Below the pieces are notes generated by a model, which had not been told where the DNA came from, did no database searches, and saw only the letters and a program-made list of their open reading frames with translations. The position numbers were made by a program, and so were the translations under genes. Positions 16,729 through 25,936 of a stretch of DNA of 64,000 nt are shown one piece after another. Location: assembly GCF_002863865.1 (NCBI RefSeq), contig NZ_CP022684.1, forward strand, positions 3,415,990-3,479,989, read 5' to 3'. How positions within the stretch are numbered: position 1 is the first letter of the stretch; every line of letters starts with the position of its first letter. The DNA comes from Ketobacter alkanivorans (GTDB taxonomy: Bacteria > Pseudomonadota > Gammaproteobacteria > Pseudomonadales > Ketobacteraceae).

Positions 16729-17943
16729 TCAGTGGGAAGATGCAGGTTGCAGCAGCGATTCAAAACACGCCAGCTGGCTGTCCCAGGAAAAGTGATCCTG
16801 TATCAGGCGCATGGCGTTGGTTCCCAGTTGCTGCGCCTGGTCAGGGTTGGCAATAACCCAGTCAATGTGCTTTAGCATGGCTTCCACCGTATCGGCAACC
16901 AACACCTCTTTGCCTGCTTCGCAGTTTATGCCTTCACAGCCCATAGGGGTTGTTATAGTGGGCAAAGCGCAGGCGAAAGCCTGCAATACCTTGTTTTGCA
17001 CTCCTCGCGCCAAGCGAAACGGCGCGATAAAAATATGCGCCCGATCGTAATAGGTGCGAATGTCGTCGACAAACCCGGTTACTTCCACGCCGGGGTACTT
17101 GGCCAGAGCCTTAACGCGGGATGAAGGGTTCATCCCCGCGATATAAAAGACAGCATCGGGGTGCGCTTGCTTTAGTTTGGTCCAGGCCGATTCCACAAAC
17201 CAGGCAACTGCGTCCTCATTGGGCAAATAATCCATCACGCCGGTGAACAGCAGAACAGGGCCTGTTTCGGGTTTGGGTTCGGTTGACGGTTGAAACGCCT
17301 CGGTGTCCAGGCCGTTGGCCACCACATGCAGCTTGCCTGTGTCGTTGATGGTGTGCAGAAACAAGTCTACTTCCGCCTGCGAGATAAGCAGGCAGGCATC
17401 AAAGTGGTTGTGTATCTTTTGCTCCAGTGCTGCGATCAACTTGGCTTCGCGTCCGTAGATCAGACTCAAGGGCAAGCCTTTCAGGCTTTGATACTGACGC
17501 CATTTATCTGAATCCAAATCCATAAAGTCCATGACCAAGGTCGGGTGTTGCCCCCCTGTCAGATCGATGGCTTTGGAGCGAAATACGTAAGCCGCCATGC
17601 TGGAACTGGTGCAGACAATGGCATCCACCGTATGGGCGCTGATGAATTCATCCAGCTGTCGTTGCAGTGTGCGGCTGTAGAAGTTGTTGACACTCAAGGC
17701 CGACCCGGACAGCAGTGCTTTAACCAGCGCCAGCTTGCCAGGGGCGGGGGCGTGAAAGGTGCGTTCACAGTATTTGGCTTCCAGAGCCTTTAGGTTGTCT
17801 GCGTCAGTCGCTTCAAAGGTCGGTGCGAACACGGATATCTCATGCCCTTTGCGGTGCAGATATTCTATCTGGTGAAAGGTACGAATGCGCTCGCCCTTAT
17901 TGGGTGGAAAGGGAGTGCGGTGACACAGGTAGAGTATCTTCAT
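16729..17943 (-). CDS. TIGR03087-type glycosyltransferase, XrtA/PEP-CTERM system
   Basis: A 404-residue GT4-like protein that opens MKILYLCHRTPFPPNKGERI, the hallmark of the TIGR03087 family found only with exosortase A loci. Further on come VLLFTGVMDYLPNEDAVAWF, PDAVFYIAGMNPSSRV, the binding site region HIFIAPFRLARGVQNKVLQA and ALPTITTPMGCEGI. It adds a sugar to the repeat unit on the cytoplasmic face. It forms a two-gene minus-strand unit with the LbH acyltransferase inside an otherwise plus-strand cluster. Confidence 0.93.
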   Translation of the reverse strand: MKILYLCHRTPFPPNKGERIRTFHQIEYLHRKGHEISVFAPTFEATDADNLKALEAKYCERTFHAPAPGKLALVKALLSGSALSVNNFYSRTLQRQLDEFISAHTVDAIVCTSSSMAAYVFRSKAIDLTGGQHPTLVMDFMDLDSDKWRQYQSLKGLPLSLIYGREAKLIAALEQKIHNHFDACLLISQAEVDLFLHTINDTGKLHVVANGLDTEAFQPSTEPKPETGPVLLFTGVMDYLPNEDAVAWFVESAWTKLKQAHPDAVFYIAGMNPSSRVKALAKYPGVEVTGFVDDIRTYYDRAHIFIAPFRLARGVQNKVLQAFACALPTITTPMGCEGINCEAGKEVLVADTVEAMLKHIDWVIANPDQAQQLGTNAMRLIQDHFSWDSQLACFESLLQPASSH

Positions 17944-18052
17944 AGCAGCCGGGATGAGATCGTGAGTGGGTTGTTATATTGCCAACATAATCAATACATT
18001 AAAAGTCTCATGAATGTGTCAATATTGCCACAAAATCGGCGTAGATAACCGG

Positions 18053-18058
18053 TATAAT
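18053..18058 (+). promoter_or_regulatory. Candidate -10 promoter element
   Basis: Perfect TATAAT in the 190 to 240-bp gap between the divergent transferase (start 17943) and the lyase-like gene. A -35 is weak: TTGCCA lies 22 bp upstream, which is too far for an ideal sigma-70 promoter. It may drive the long plus-strand run that begins at 18185. Confidence 0.35.
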
Positions 18059-18184
18059 AGCCGCTTGGGGTTTAGTTCTGGATTCAGAATCCAGTTGGTT
18101 TACAATTTCTAGCCTTCCGGCTGGCCGCTCGCCATGGTGCAAAAGTCGGAAATCAATCTGCCCTCAGGGAACGTGACAGTCATT

Positions 18185-20800
18185 ATGAAGCTCGTAGATA
18201 TCAAGCTCCGGGAGACCGAAGGTATTGGCAGGCGGGACGAGCCAGTCTGCTTCGGGGTGCCTCTGCCGGCAGGTGCGGTATCTGGCGTCAGTCGGATACG
18301 GTTAAAAGATGGATCTGAGGATCTGCCCTTGGATCGCAGCGCCACCCAGTATTGGCCAGATGGCAGCGTGCGTTGGTGCCTGCTGGATACAGTGGTGGCC
18401 GTGGCGGCGGGAGCAGAGAAAACACTGGAGCTTTGCGTTGATGAACACACGAATACCCAATCAGGGGTTCGAGTCGTTGTCGGGGGCCCCGACCAGCCCT
18501 GTACGGTCGATACCGGTGTAGCGCAATTCCAGGTCGACACATCAGCGATCGGGGTGTCGCACGATCAAAGCAGCCTGAAGTTTGACTCCCCTCAACTGCA
18601 GATGAGCGGCTACCGGCCCACCATGACAGTGCAGAGCGCGCAATGGTCGGCCACAGAAGCCCAGGCAAAGATCTTGTTAACTCAGCAGGGTGCTTATCTT
18701 GGGGATCAGGGTCAAGTGCTGTGTCGATTCGAATCCGAGCTGGCCTTTCATGCTCACAGTGCCAAGGTACATTGGCAATTTACCCTGCATAATCCACGAG
18801 CTGCCCAGCATCCCGGCGGTCTGTGGGATCTGGGTGATCCTGCTTCTCTTATTTTTCAGGGTTTGGAATTCAGCCTGGGCTTGCCCGCTGCAGGCGGCCT
18901 CAAAGTGCAGCCTGAGCCCGGCCTTGAATGGTCAACAATGGCTGAACAGTGGAGTTTGTATCAGGCCTCCAGTGGCGGTGAGCACTGGGATAGCCTTAAC
19001 CACGTGGATCGAAGCGGGCAATGCAATCTCGATTTCAGCGGCTACAGGCTGCAGTCCGGCGATCAGGAGGGCAGCGGTGGCAGAGCGTCCCCCTTGCTGT
19101 ATCACACGATAGGTTGTGGGGTCTATATTGATCGTTTTTGGCAAAATTTCCCCAAAGCAATCGAAACCGATACGAGCAGCCTGAGTTTTCAGCTGTTTCC
19201 ACCTTGCTGCCCTTACGAGCATGAATTGCAGCCCGGTGAGCGCAAAACCCATCGAATCCGCTTTGATTTCGCAGCAGATGAGCCCAACTGTCAGGGGCTG
19301 CGTTCTCCTCTTCAGGTTAATCTTCCGCCAGAGTATGTGGCAGAAACCGCGGCCATTCAGCACTTTGCTGTGGGCAAAGAATCCATCGACGAGCTGATAC
19401 AGGTTGGGCTGGATGAGCGCACAGGCTTCCAAGCCAAGCGTGAAATCATCGACGAATATGGTTGGCGTAACTTTGGTGACATCTTTGCCGACCATGAGAG
19501 CCTGTACCTTACCCAGGGCAAGCTGTTCATTTCCCACTATAATAATCAATATGATCCGTTGTATGGCTTTCTGCGCCAGTATTTACACTCCGGTGATCCA
19601 CGTTGGATGACCATGGCGAACGAGCTGGCTTGGCACATTGGGGATATCGATATCTACAGTACGGTGGAGGACCGCGAAGAATACAATGGGGGGCTGTTTT
19701 GGCACACCGATCACTATGTTGATGCGTTTAGTGCCAGCCATCGTACCTACTCCCGCCACCAAAAGCCCAATGGGCAGGATGTGACCCAAGGTGGTGGCCC
19801 CGGAGCGGAGCACTGTTATACCCATGGATTGATGTTGCATCATTGCTTGACTGGTTGTGATCGCTCGCGCCAGGCGGTGCTGCAGTTGACCCAGTGGATT
19901 ACCCGGTTCTATGAAGGCACCGGCACCCTGGTGGAAACACTGTTTGATATCAAAAGCAGAGTGCTGCCCCGTATCCGCAATGCCGATGATCCTGGCAAGA
20001 TTCTCGATCACCGCTATCCGTTTAATCGGGGTGTGGGCAACTATGTGAATGCGCTATTGGATAGCCATGCGTTGACCGGAGACGATGCTTACTTGCAGCA
20101 GGCGGAAAGGGTTATCGGGCTCACCTTCAGTCCGCAGGATAATATCGCCGATCGAAATCTGGCAGATGTTGAGACAACCTGGTTCTACTCGATTTTCCTG
20201 CAAGCGGTAGCGCGATTTTTGGAGGTGAAAAAACTGCGTGGTGAGCGATCCACCGCGGGGTATGGTTTTGTGAGCAGCGCATTTATCAAGTATGCTCAGT
20301 GGATAGCAGACCATGATCGACCTTATTTGAGTCAGCCCGATATCCTGGAGTTTCCGAACGATACCTGGGTGGCGCAAGACATACGTAAAGCCTGCATTCT
20401 GTACTACGCCAGCAGCTATGCTGCCGATGAAGAGCATCGGAGCGCGTTGCTTAAAAGAGCGGATTACTTTTATCAGTACGTCTACGATGCCTTAATGAAA
20501 AGTGACACGCGACATTACTCTCGGATACTGGCAATACTGATGCAAAATCATGGGGTGAATGGGTATTTCTCGCCCGGTGACCGGTTGCAGGAGTCAGAGG
20601 CGGTTATCGCCACCCAGGCTGGCGCAGGTAATAGCCCCTACCGCAGCCGCAGTCAGATTATCCTGATTGCCGTTCGCGATGTAATAAAAGCCTTTTTCCG
20701 GGTGTCGCTGCGCAAGGAACTGGGGTGGTTGCGGCATCGACACCAAGCGTTTGCCCGAGTGTACAGCCGTCTCTATGGTCCGAGCGGCCAGAATCAATAG
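18185..20800 (+). CDS. PcRGLX/YetA-like (exo-rhamnogalacturonan lyase-type) protein
   Basis: An 871-residue protein. ATG at 18185 starts MKLVDIKLRETEGIGRRDEP; an upstream ATG at 18134 is in frame but has no better ribosome site. The N-terminal domain (VCFGVPLPAGAVSGVSRIRL, YWPDGSVRWCLLDTVV) matches the RIFT-barrel of PcRGLX/YetA-like proteins. The middle (residues ~400-680) looks like an alpha/alpha toroid with GGLFWHTDHYVDAFSASHRT and GPGAEHCYTHGLML, rich in His and aromatic residues. The family includes polysaccharide lyases. No signal peptide is visible, so it may act in the cytoplasm or leave by another route. Substrate unknown. Confidence 0.75.
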   Translation: MKLVDIKLRETEGIGRRDEPVCFGVPLPAGAVSGVSRIRLKDGSEDLPLDRSATQYWPDGSVRWCLLDTVVAVAAGAEKTLELCVDEHTNTQSGVRVVVGGPDQPCTVDTGVAQFQVDTSAIGVSHDQSSLKFDSPQLQMSGYRPTMTVQSAQWSATEAQAKILLTQQGAYLGDQGQVLCRFESELAFHAHSAKVHWQFTLHNPRAAQHPGGLWDLGDPASLIFQGLEFSLGLPAAGGLKVQPEPGLEWSTMAEQWSLYQASSGGEHWDSLNHVDRSGQCNLDFSGYRLQSGDQEGSGGRASPLLYHTIGCGVYIDRFWQNFPKAIETDTSSLSFQLFPPCCPYEHELQPGERKTHRIRFDFAADEPNCQGLRSPLQVNLPPEYVAETAAIQHFAVGKESIDELIQVGLDERTGFQAKREIIDEYGWRNFGDIFADHESLYLTQGKLFISHYNNQYDPLYGFLRQYLHSGDPRWMTMANELAWHIGDIDIYSTVEDREEYNGGLFWHTDHYVDAFSASHRTYSRHQKPNGQDVTQGGGPGAEHCYTHGLMLHHCLTGCDRSRQAVLQLTQWITRFYEGTGTLVETLFDIKSRVLPRIRNADDPGKILDHRYPFNRGVGNYVNALLDSHALTGDDAYLQQAERVIGLTFSPQDNIADRNLADVETTWFYSIFLQAVARFLEVKKLRGERSTAGYGFVSSAFIKYAQWIADHDRPYLSQPDILEFPNDTWVAQDIRKACILYYASSYAADEEHRSALLKRADYFYQYVYDALMKSDTRHYSRILAILMQNHGVNGYFSPGDRLQESEAVIATQAGAGNSPYRSRSQIILIAVRDVIKAFFRVSLRKELGWLRHRHQAFARVYSRLYGPSGQNQ

Positions 20801-20840
20801 TGAAATACGCTGAATTCAACAGTAATAATAGGAATCTTTA

Positions 20841-21965
20841 ATGAGTGAGCCAGTAAAAGTCCTCCAGTTCATCTGCCCGACAGGGTTCTATGGTGCAGAG
20901 CGATGGATTTTGACGTTGGCCAAGAATTTGGATCCAGCCAAAGTGCAATGTGATCTGGCGGTTACCGTCGAGCCGAACCTGCAAGAGCTGGAGCTTGAAA
21001 ACCAGTATCGACTGCTGGTGGGCAAGACCCACAAAATTGAGATGTCCGGGCGCTTTGATATTGGTGTGATTCGGCGACTGTGTAACGTGATCCGCAGTGA
21101 AGGCTACCAGATCATACACACTCACGGTTACAAGTCAGACATCCTTGGCTTGATCGCAGCGCGGCTTACCGGCATTCGTGCGTTATCCACTCCTCACGGA
21201 TTTGAGAACGCGGATGATTGGAAATTGAAAACCTACATTGGGCTAGGGAATCAGTTTTTAAAGTGGTTTGATCGGGTTGCGCCGTTATCAGAGCAATTGT
21301 GTGAGGATATGCGCACAATTGGCGTGAATCAGGCAAAGGTGCGCTACATTCAAAACGGCGTGGATCTGGACGAAGTAGAGCAGCATCGCAACGATTCCAG
21401 AGCGCTGCCCAAAACAATGAAGCGAATCGGCTTCATTGGTCAGATGATCAGCCGCAAGAATATTTTTGATCTGTTGGATATTTTTGATGACATCGCATCT
21501 CGCCACGATGATGTTGAATTGAAGCTGCTGGGGGATGGTGAGCAGCGCCCCGAGCTGGAGCAGTATGCTGATAAACTGAAGTTTAAAGACAGAATCGAGT
21601 TTCTCGGGTTTCGCGATGATCGCTTGGATTGGCTTAAAAGTTTTGATCTTTTTGTAATGACATCCACACTTGAAGGTATTCCACGCTGCTTGATGGAAAC
21701 CATGGCGATGGGTGTACCAGTGGCGGCATACAATATCGCAGGAATCGATCAACTGGTGCAGCACAATGAAACCGGGATGTTGGCGGATCTGGGGGATAAG
21801 CAGACATTGACTCAGCACTGGGAAACGCTGATTTATGATGCTGCAAGCGCTGAAAGAATTTCTGCCAATGCTCGAAAGTATGTAATGGATCATTTTTCAG
21901 GAAAGCGTATGGCGCAAGAATATGACAGCTTGTTCGCGGAAATGCTGGTTGCAAAGCGCCTATGA
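20841..21965 (+). CDS. GT4-family glycosyltransferase
   Basis: A 374-residue two-domain (GT-B) protein. N-terminal: VLQFICPTGFYGAERWILTL and IIHTHGYKSDILGLIAARLT. C-terminal: RIGFIGQMISRKNIFDLLDI, VELKLLGDGEQRPELEQYA and the EX7E motif in SSTLEGIPRCLMETMAMGVP-like context (TLEGIPRCLMETMAMG). ATG at 20841 lies 40 bp after the previous gene, and its stop overlaps the deacetylase start by 4 bp (ATGA), showing translational coupling. It should add one sugar to the lipid-linked repeat unit; donor unknown. Confidence 0.9.
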   Translation: MSEPVKVLQFICPTGFYGAERWILTLAKNLDPAKVQCDLAVTVEPNLQELELENQYRLLVGKTHKIEMSGRFDIGVIRRLCNVIRSEGYQIIHTHGYKSDILGLIAARLTGIRALSTPHGFENADDWKLKTYIGLGNQFLKWFDRVAPLSEQLCEDMRTIGVNQAKVRYIQNGVDLDEVEQHRNDSRALPKTMKRIGFIGQMISRKNIFDLLDIFDDIASRHDDVELKLLGDGEQRPELEQYADKLKFKDRIEFLGFRDDRLDWLKSFDLFVMTSTLEGIPRCLMETMAMGVPVAAYNIAGIDQLVQHNETGMLADLGDKQTLTQHWETLIYDAASAERISANARKYVMDHFSGKRMAQEYDSLFAEMLVAKRL

Positions 21966-22963
21966 GGTTTGGACGCAGCAATACCAATAAGCTTCTTTTC
22001 GTGCTTTCGGTCGATACCGAGGAAGAGTTCGATTGGAGTGGGGTGTTTCCCCAGGGTGAATGCTGCGTCGATAATATCAAGCTGCTGCCGGAGTTCCATC
22101 AGTTCTGTCAGCAGTTGGGCGTGCGCCCTACCTATTTGGTGGATTATCCTGTCGCGGCCAGTCCTGATTCTGCAGCCATTCTTCGCCAAATACTGGCAAC
22201 AGCCGATGCCGAAATCGGGGCGCATCTACACCCGTGGTGCACGCCGCCCATTGAGGGAGCCAACAGCGAACGAGAGTCTCATGTCATCAATTTACCAGAG
22301 CCGCTTATTCGCCAAAAGCTCGATGTCTTAATCAGAGCCATTCAGGACAACGTAGGTGTTAAACCACAGGTGTTTCGCACGGGCCGCTGGGGCATTGACG
22401 GCAAGGTTTTGAAGGTGCTCATCGACTATGGCTTCAAGGTCGATTCCAGCGTTTACCCATACTATGAAAATCAATATTTCTCCTGTATGGATGCTTGCGA
22501 CACACCCTATTGGCCTGATTTACAGCAGCCTAATGTTCCCGGCGTACAACGGGATATTTTTGAGCTGCCCATTACTTCAGGGTTCAACCGCCCCAACTTT
22601 TCCATGTGGGGTAAAATGCATTCTGCTATATCTGCGCCCTGGTTGAGTGGTTTAAGGTTGGTTGGGTTAGCCTGGCATACCCAAATGCTCAGAAAATTGT
22701 TTCTGAGCCCTGAGCTTTCCACAGCAGAAGATATGATCAGTTTAGTGAAAGCGTCCATGGCGTCCGGTAAACCGGTTATCCATATGTTCCTGCACAGCTC
22801 TACCCTACTAGAGGGGATGGGGGAATATAATCATCACAATGTCGGGCGTCATGATTTGTACGCGCGAATACGTTCAGTGGTAGAGTTTCTCCAAGGTGCG
22901 GCTGATATTGAGTTTTGCACCATAACTGAGGCGGCAGATCGTTTAAGGCCGCCTGAAGATTGA
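21962..22963 (+). CDS. Polysaccharide deacetylase family protein (second copy)
   Basis: A 333-residue protein. The N-terminal LLFVLSVDTEEEFDWSGVFP carries the acidic metal or catalytic site of the NodB fold. AEIGAHLHPWCTPP supplies the His residues and QVFRTGRWGIDGKVL the next motif; VIHMFLHSSTLLEGM is the last. It resembles WalW-type proteins more than the XrtA-type deacetylase at 15302. There is no signal peptide, so it acts in the cytoplasm, probably on a precursor. It starts inside the stop of the preceding transferase. Confidence 0.85.
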   Translation: MRFGRSNTNKLLFVLSVDTEEEFDWSGVFPQGECCVDNIKLLPEFHQFCQQLGVRPTYLVDYPVAASPDSAAILRQILATADAEIGAHLHPWCTPPIEGANSERESHVINLPEPLIRQKLDVLIRAIQDNVGVKPQVFRTGRWGIDGKVLKVLIDYGFKVDSSVYPYYENQYFSCMDACDTPYWPDLQQPNVPGVQRDIFELPITSGFNRPNFSMWGKMHSAISAPWLSGLRLVGLAWHTQMLRKLFLSPELSTAEDMISLVKASMASGKPVIHMFLHSSTLLEGMGEYNHHNVGRHDLYARIRSVVEFLQGAADIEFCTITEAADRLRPPED

Positions 22964-22990
22964 TTACAGGTAAAAATTAGGAGTGAGTTC

Positions 22991-24031
22991 TTGATTGGGG
23001 TCAAACAGGTATCGTTTCAGGAGATGCAATCCTGGGACGAATATGTGGAAAAGCATCCGCACGCGACGCCATATCATTTGATGGCTTGGGGGCAGGCGGT
23101 AGAGCGTTCCTATGGCCATAAAGGTGTCTACCTCGTAGCACATGAAGGTCAGAATATTGTTGGTGTGTTGCCTCTTATCAATATGTCGGTGCCTTTGCTT
23201 GGGGCTCGCCCTTGTTCGTTGCCTTTTTGTGATCTGGGCGGGGTGTTGGCTGATACCGATCAGGCGAGAGACAGCCTCCTGGAGCATGCCCGCGGCTGGC
23301 TCGACAGTCACGGTGTAAAGCAGGTTGAGTTACGTCATAGTCAGCAAGACGTGGTCGGTGAGCTTGAGCAAGGCATAAAGGTTCGGATGTTGTTGAAGCT
23401 GGAATCTTCCGCAGAAGAGCAGTTTAAACAATTTAAATCCAAGCTGCGCAGTCAGGTGCGCAAGGCTGAAAAGAACGGCGTTGTTTTCTTCGAGGGAAAA
23501 ACAACAGCACATCGCCAGGAATTTTACCGGGTCATGCAGATTAACATGCATCAACTGGGATCTCCTGTTCACTCGCGTGCTTGGTTTGATGCTGTGTTGG
23601 ACAGCTATGGTACCAGGGCGCGTTTGGGGATGGTCGAGTTTCAGGGGCAGGTGGTTGGTGGTGCGATCATTCTGTTGTGTGGTGGTGTTGTAACGGTTCC
23701 CTGGGCATCTACCCTGCCTGAGTTTAATCACCTGTCGCCTAATATGCTGTTGTATTGGGGATTGCTGTCGATGGCGGCAGAGGGTGGTTATGCAAAATTC
23801 GATTTCGGGCGATCAACAGTAGGTGAAGGCACGTTTAAATTTAAGAAACAGTGGGGTGCTGAACCCGTCCCACTGCAATGGCAGGTGCTGACGAAGGATG
23901 TGCTCGAATCTGCCGATGCTGGTGGAGCCGGAGGTGGTATGCGGGATAAGGTGGCCGAAGCGTGGCGACGTATGCCTGCTCCCCTCGTTAATTTCCTTGG
24001 CCCGATTCTTCGTCGTTACATTAGCCTTTGA
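22991..24031 (+). CDS. FemAB family XrtA/PEP-CTERM-associated protein
   Basis: A 346-residue protein. The start is TTG at 22991 with AGGAG 8 nt upstream. It has the tandem GNAT layout of FemAB proteins: HPHATPYHLMAWGQAVERSY, LVAHEGQNIVGVLPLINM, FCDLGGVLADTDQARDSLL, KSKLRSQVRKAEKNGVVFFE and YAKFDFGRSTVGEGTFKFKK. This matches the TIGR03019 type, which goes with exosortase A loci. Family members move aminoacyl or acyl groups, so it likely decorates the polymer. It lies in a tight run of genes from 20841 to 27045. Confidence 0.9.
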   Translation: MIGVKQVSFQEMQSWDEYVEKHPHATPYHLMAWGQAVERSYGHKGVYLVAHEGQNIVGVLPLINMSVPLLGARPCSLPFCDLGGVLADTDQARDSLLEHARGWLDSHGVKQVELRHSQQDVVGELEQGIKVRMLLKLESSAEEQFKQFKSKLRSQVRKAEKNGVVFFEGKTTAHRQEFYRVMQINMHQLGSPVHSRAWFDAVLDSYGTRARLGMVEFQGQVVGGAIILLCGGVVTVPWASTLPEFNHLSPNMLLYWGLLSMAAEGGYAKFDFGRSTVGEGTFKFKKQWGAEPVPLQWQVLTKDVLESADAGGAGGGMRDKVAEAWRRMPAPLVNFLGPILRRYISL

Positions 24032-24049
24032 TTGCATAGGTGGCGTTTC

Positions 24050-25936
24050 ATGTGTGGTATAGCAGGCTTTACCCGTTTCTCATCATCTTTTGGTGATCAG
24101 GCATTACTCGAGAGAATGGGGCAGGTGATGTTTCATCGCGGCCCCGATGCCGGTGGCGAATATCTGGATGAGCTTGTGGGGTTGTGTCACCGTCGCTTGA
24201 GCATTATCGATCTGTCGGCGGCGGGTAATCAGCCCATGCACTCATCCGATGGCAAATTGGTGATCGTATTTAACGGAGAGATCTACAATTTTCAGGCACT
24301 GAGAGCCGAGCTGATTGAAGATGGCTATTCGTTCACATCAAAAACCGATACCGAAGTATTGTTGGCGTTGTATCAGCGCGATGGTCAAAAACTGGTTGAG
24401 AAAATCAACGGCATGTTTGCCTTTGCCATCTGGGATATTGAAAAGCAAGAGCTGTTTCTGGCGCGTGATCGTTTAGGCAAAAAACCGCTTTATTATTACC
24501 CCTGTGCCAATGGGATCGTGTTTGGATCAGAGCTGAAATGTTTGATGGAAGTGCCAGAATTGCCTCGTGTTATCAGGCCTGATTCGGTTTATGACTTTTT
24601 TACCTATCAATACATCCCTGATCCAAAAACGATATTTGAAGATATATTTAAATTGGAGCCCGGTTATACCTTGACGGTAAACGCATCGGGTTATCAGAAG
24701 AAACAGTATTGGGATCTGTCGTTTTCTGATCAAAGCGGCGCTTCAGAGGCAGAAGTTGCGGAAGAGTTACTGGATGCAGTACGACATGCTGTAGAGCAGC
24801 GCATGATCAGTGATGTGCCCTTGGGTGCGTTTCTGAGCGGGGGAGTGGATTCCAGTGGTGTGGTTGCATTGATGGCGCAAAGCAGCGACAAAGCGGTCAC
24901 CACGTGTTCTATAGGATTTGATTCAAAAGAGTTTGATGAAGTGGATTTCGCTCGAGAAATTGCCGAGCAGTTTAAAACCGATCATCACGAGTTCACGGTT
25001 AAAGAGAATGTCGCGGATAACCTTGAAAAAATAGCCGCTTATTTTGATGAGCCCTTTGCTGATCCCTCCCTGGTGCCAACCTATTTTGTGTCCCAGTTGG
25101 CCCGTAACCAGGTGACTGTTGCACTGGCAGGCGATGGAGGAGATGAAAACTTTGCTGGCTACAGCAAATATGCGGTGGATGAAGTAGAGAACCGCATTCG
25201 TGCCCGCGTGCCGGTTGTGTTGCGAAAAACGCTATTCCCCGTGTTTGAAAAGCTGTTGGCCGGGGCTCGAAATCCGTTATTGCGAAAAGCGCACACGCTA
25301 TGTTCAACCTTAAGCAGAGATGCTGCGTATGGATTCTTTTTGTCGAATTCCACGTTCCGTCAATCCGTATGGGATAGCTTGGTGGCGGATGAGTTTCAGC
25401 GCAAACTGAACGGTTATCATCCCTCCAGCCTCACCCAGGATTATTATCATAAGGCGCCAGCCCAAGATCATCTGTCAAAAATCTTGTATACGGATTTCAA
25501 AACCTATTTGCCCGGAGACATCCTGGTTAAAGTGGATAGAATGAGTATGGCCAATTCCCTGGAAGTGCGAGCGCCGTTGCTGGATTACGAGTTGGTTGAG
25601 TATGCAGCCACCATTCCATCTGATCTGAAGCTTCATAAAGGGGAAAAAAAGCATATCCTCAAAAAAGCGTTCAGTCGCTTCTTGAGTCGGGATACCCTTT
25701 ATAGAAAGAAAATGGGTTTTTCGGTTCCGCTGGGCGAATGGTTGCGCAATGAAATAAAATCCCAAGCCGAAGAGCTGTTGTTTAACTCTAAAGCAGGGCT
25801 GTGTGATTATTTCAAGATGGATCGAGTGCAGAGCCTGTGGGATGAACATCAAACCAGAAAGCAGGATTATTCTAATGAACTGTGGAATATGGTGATGTTT
25901 CAGTTATGGTATGACCGTTACGCCATCAGGAAATGA
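24050..25936 (+). CDS. XrtA/PEP-CTERM system amidotransferase (AsnB-like)
   Basis: A 628-residue protein. The start at 24050 (MCGIAGFTRF) places the catalytic Cys at position 2, as glutaminase domains need; an in-frame ATG at 24032 is too early. The glutaminase domain includes FHRGPDAGGEY, HRRLSIIDLSAAGNQPM and FNGEIYN. The synthetase domain has the PPi loop FLSGGVDSSGVV and VALAGDGGDENFAGYSKY. It matches the exosortase A-associated amidotransferase type (TIGR03108). It uses glutamine ammonia to amidate a carboxyl, probably of a uronic acid in the polymer. The stop overlaps the next gene by 4 bp. Confidence 0.92.
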   Translation: MCGIAGFTRFSSSFGDQALLERMGQVMFHRGPDAGGEYLDELVGLCHRRLSIIDLSAAGNQPMHSSDGKLVIVFNGEIYNFQALRAELIEDGYSFTSKTDTEVLLALYQRDGQKLVEKINGMFAFAIWDIEKQELFLARDRLGKKPLYYYPCANGIVFGSELKCLMEVPELPRVIRPDSVYDFFTYQYIPDPKTIFEDIFKLEPGYTLTVNASGYQKKQYWDLSFSDQSGASEAEVAEELLDAVRHAVEQRMISDVPLGAFLSGGVDSSGVVALMAQSSDKAVTTCSIGFDSKEFDEVDFAREIAEQFKTDHHEFTVKENVADNLEKIAAYFDEPFADPSLVPTYFVSQLARNQVTVALAGDGGDENFAGYSKYAVDEVENRIRARVPVVLRKTLFPVFEKLLAGARNPLLRKAHTLCSTLSRDAAYGFFLSNSTFRQSVWDSLVADEFQRKLNGYHPSSLTQDYYHKAPAQDHLSKILYTDFKTYLPGDILVKVDRMSMANSLEVRAPLLDYELVEYAATIPSDLKLHKGEKKHILKKAFSRFLSRDTLYRKKMGFSVPLGEWLRNEIKSQAEELLFNSKAGLCDYFKMDRVQSLWDEHQTRKQDYSNELWNMVMFQLWYDRYAIRK

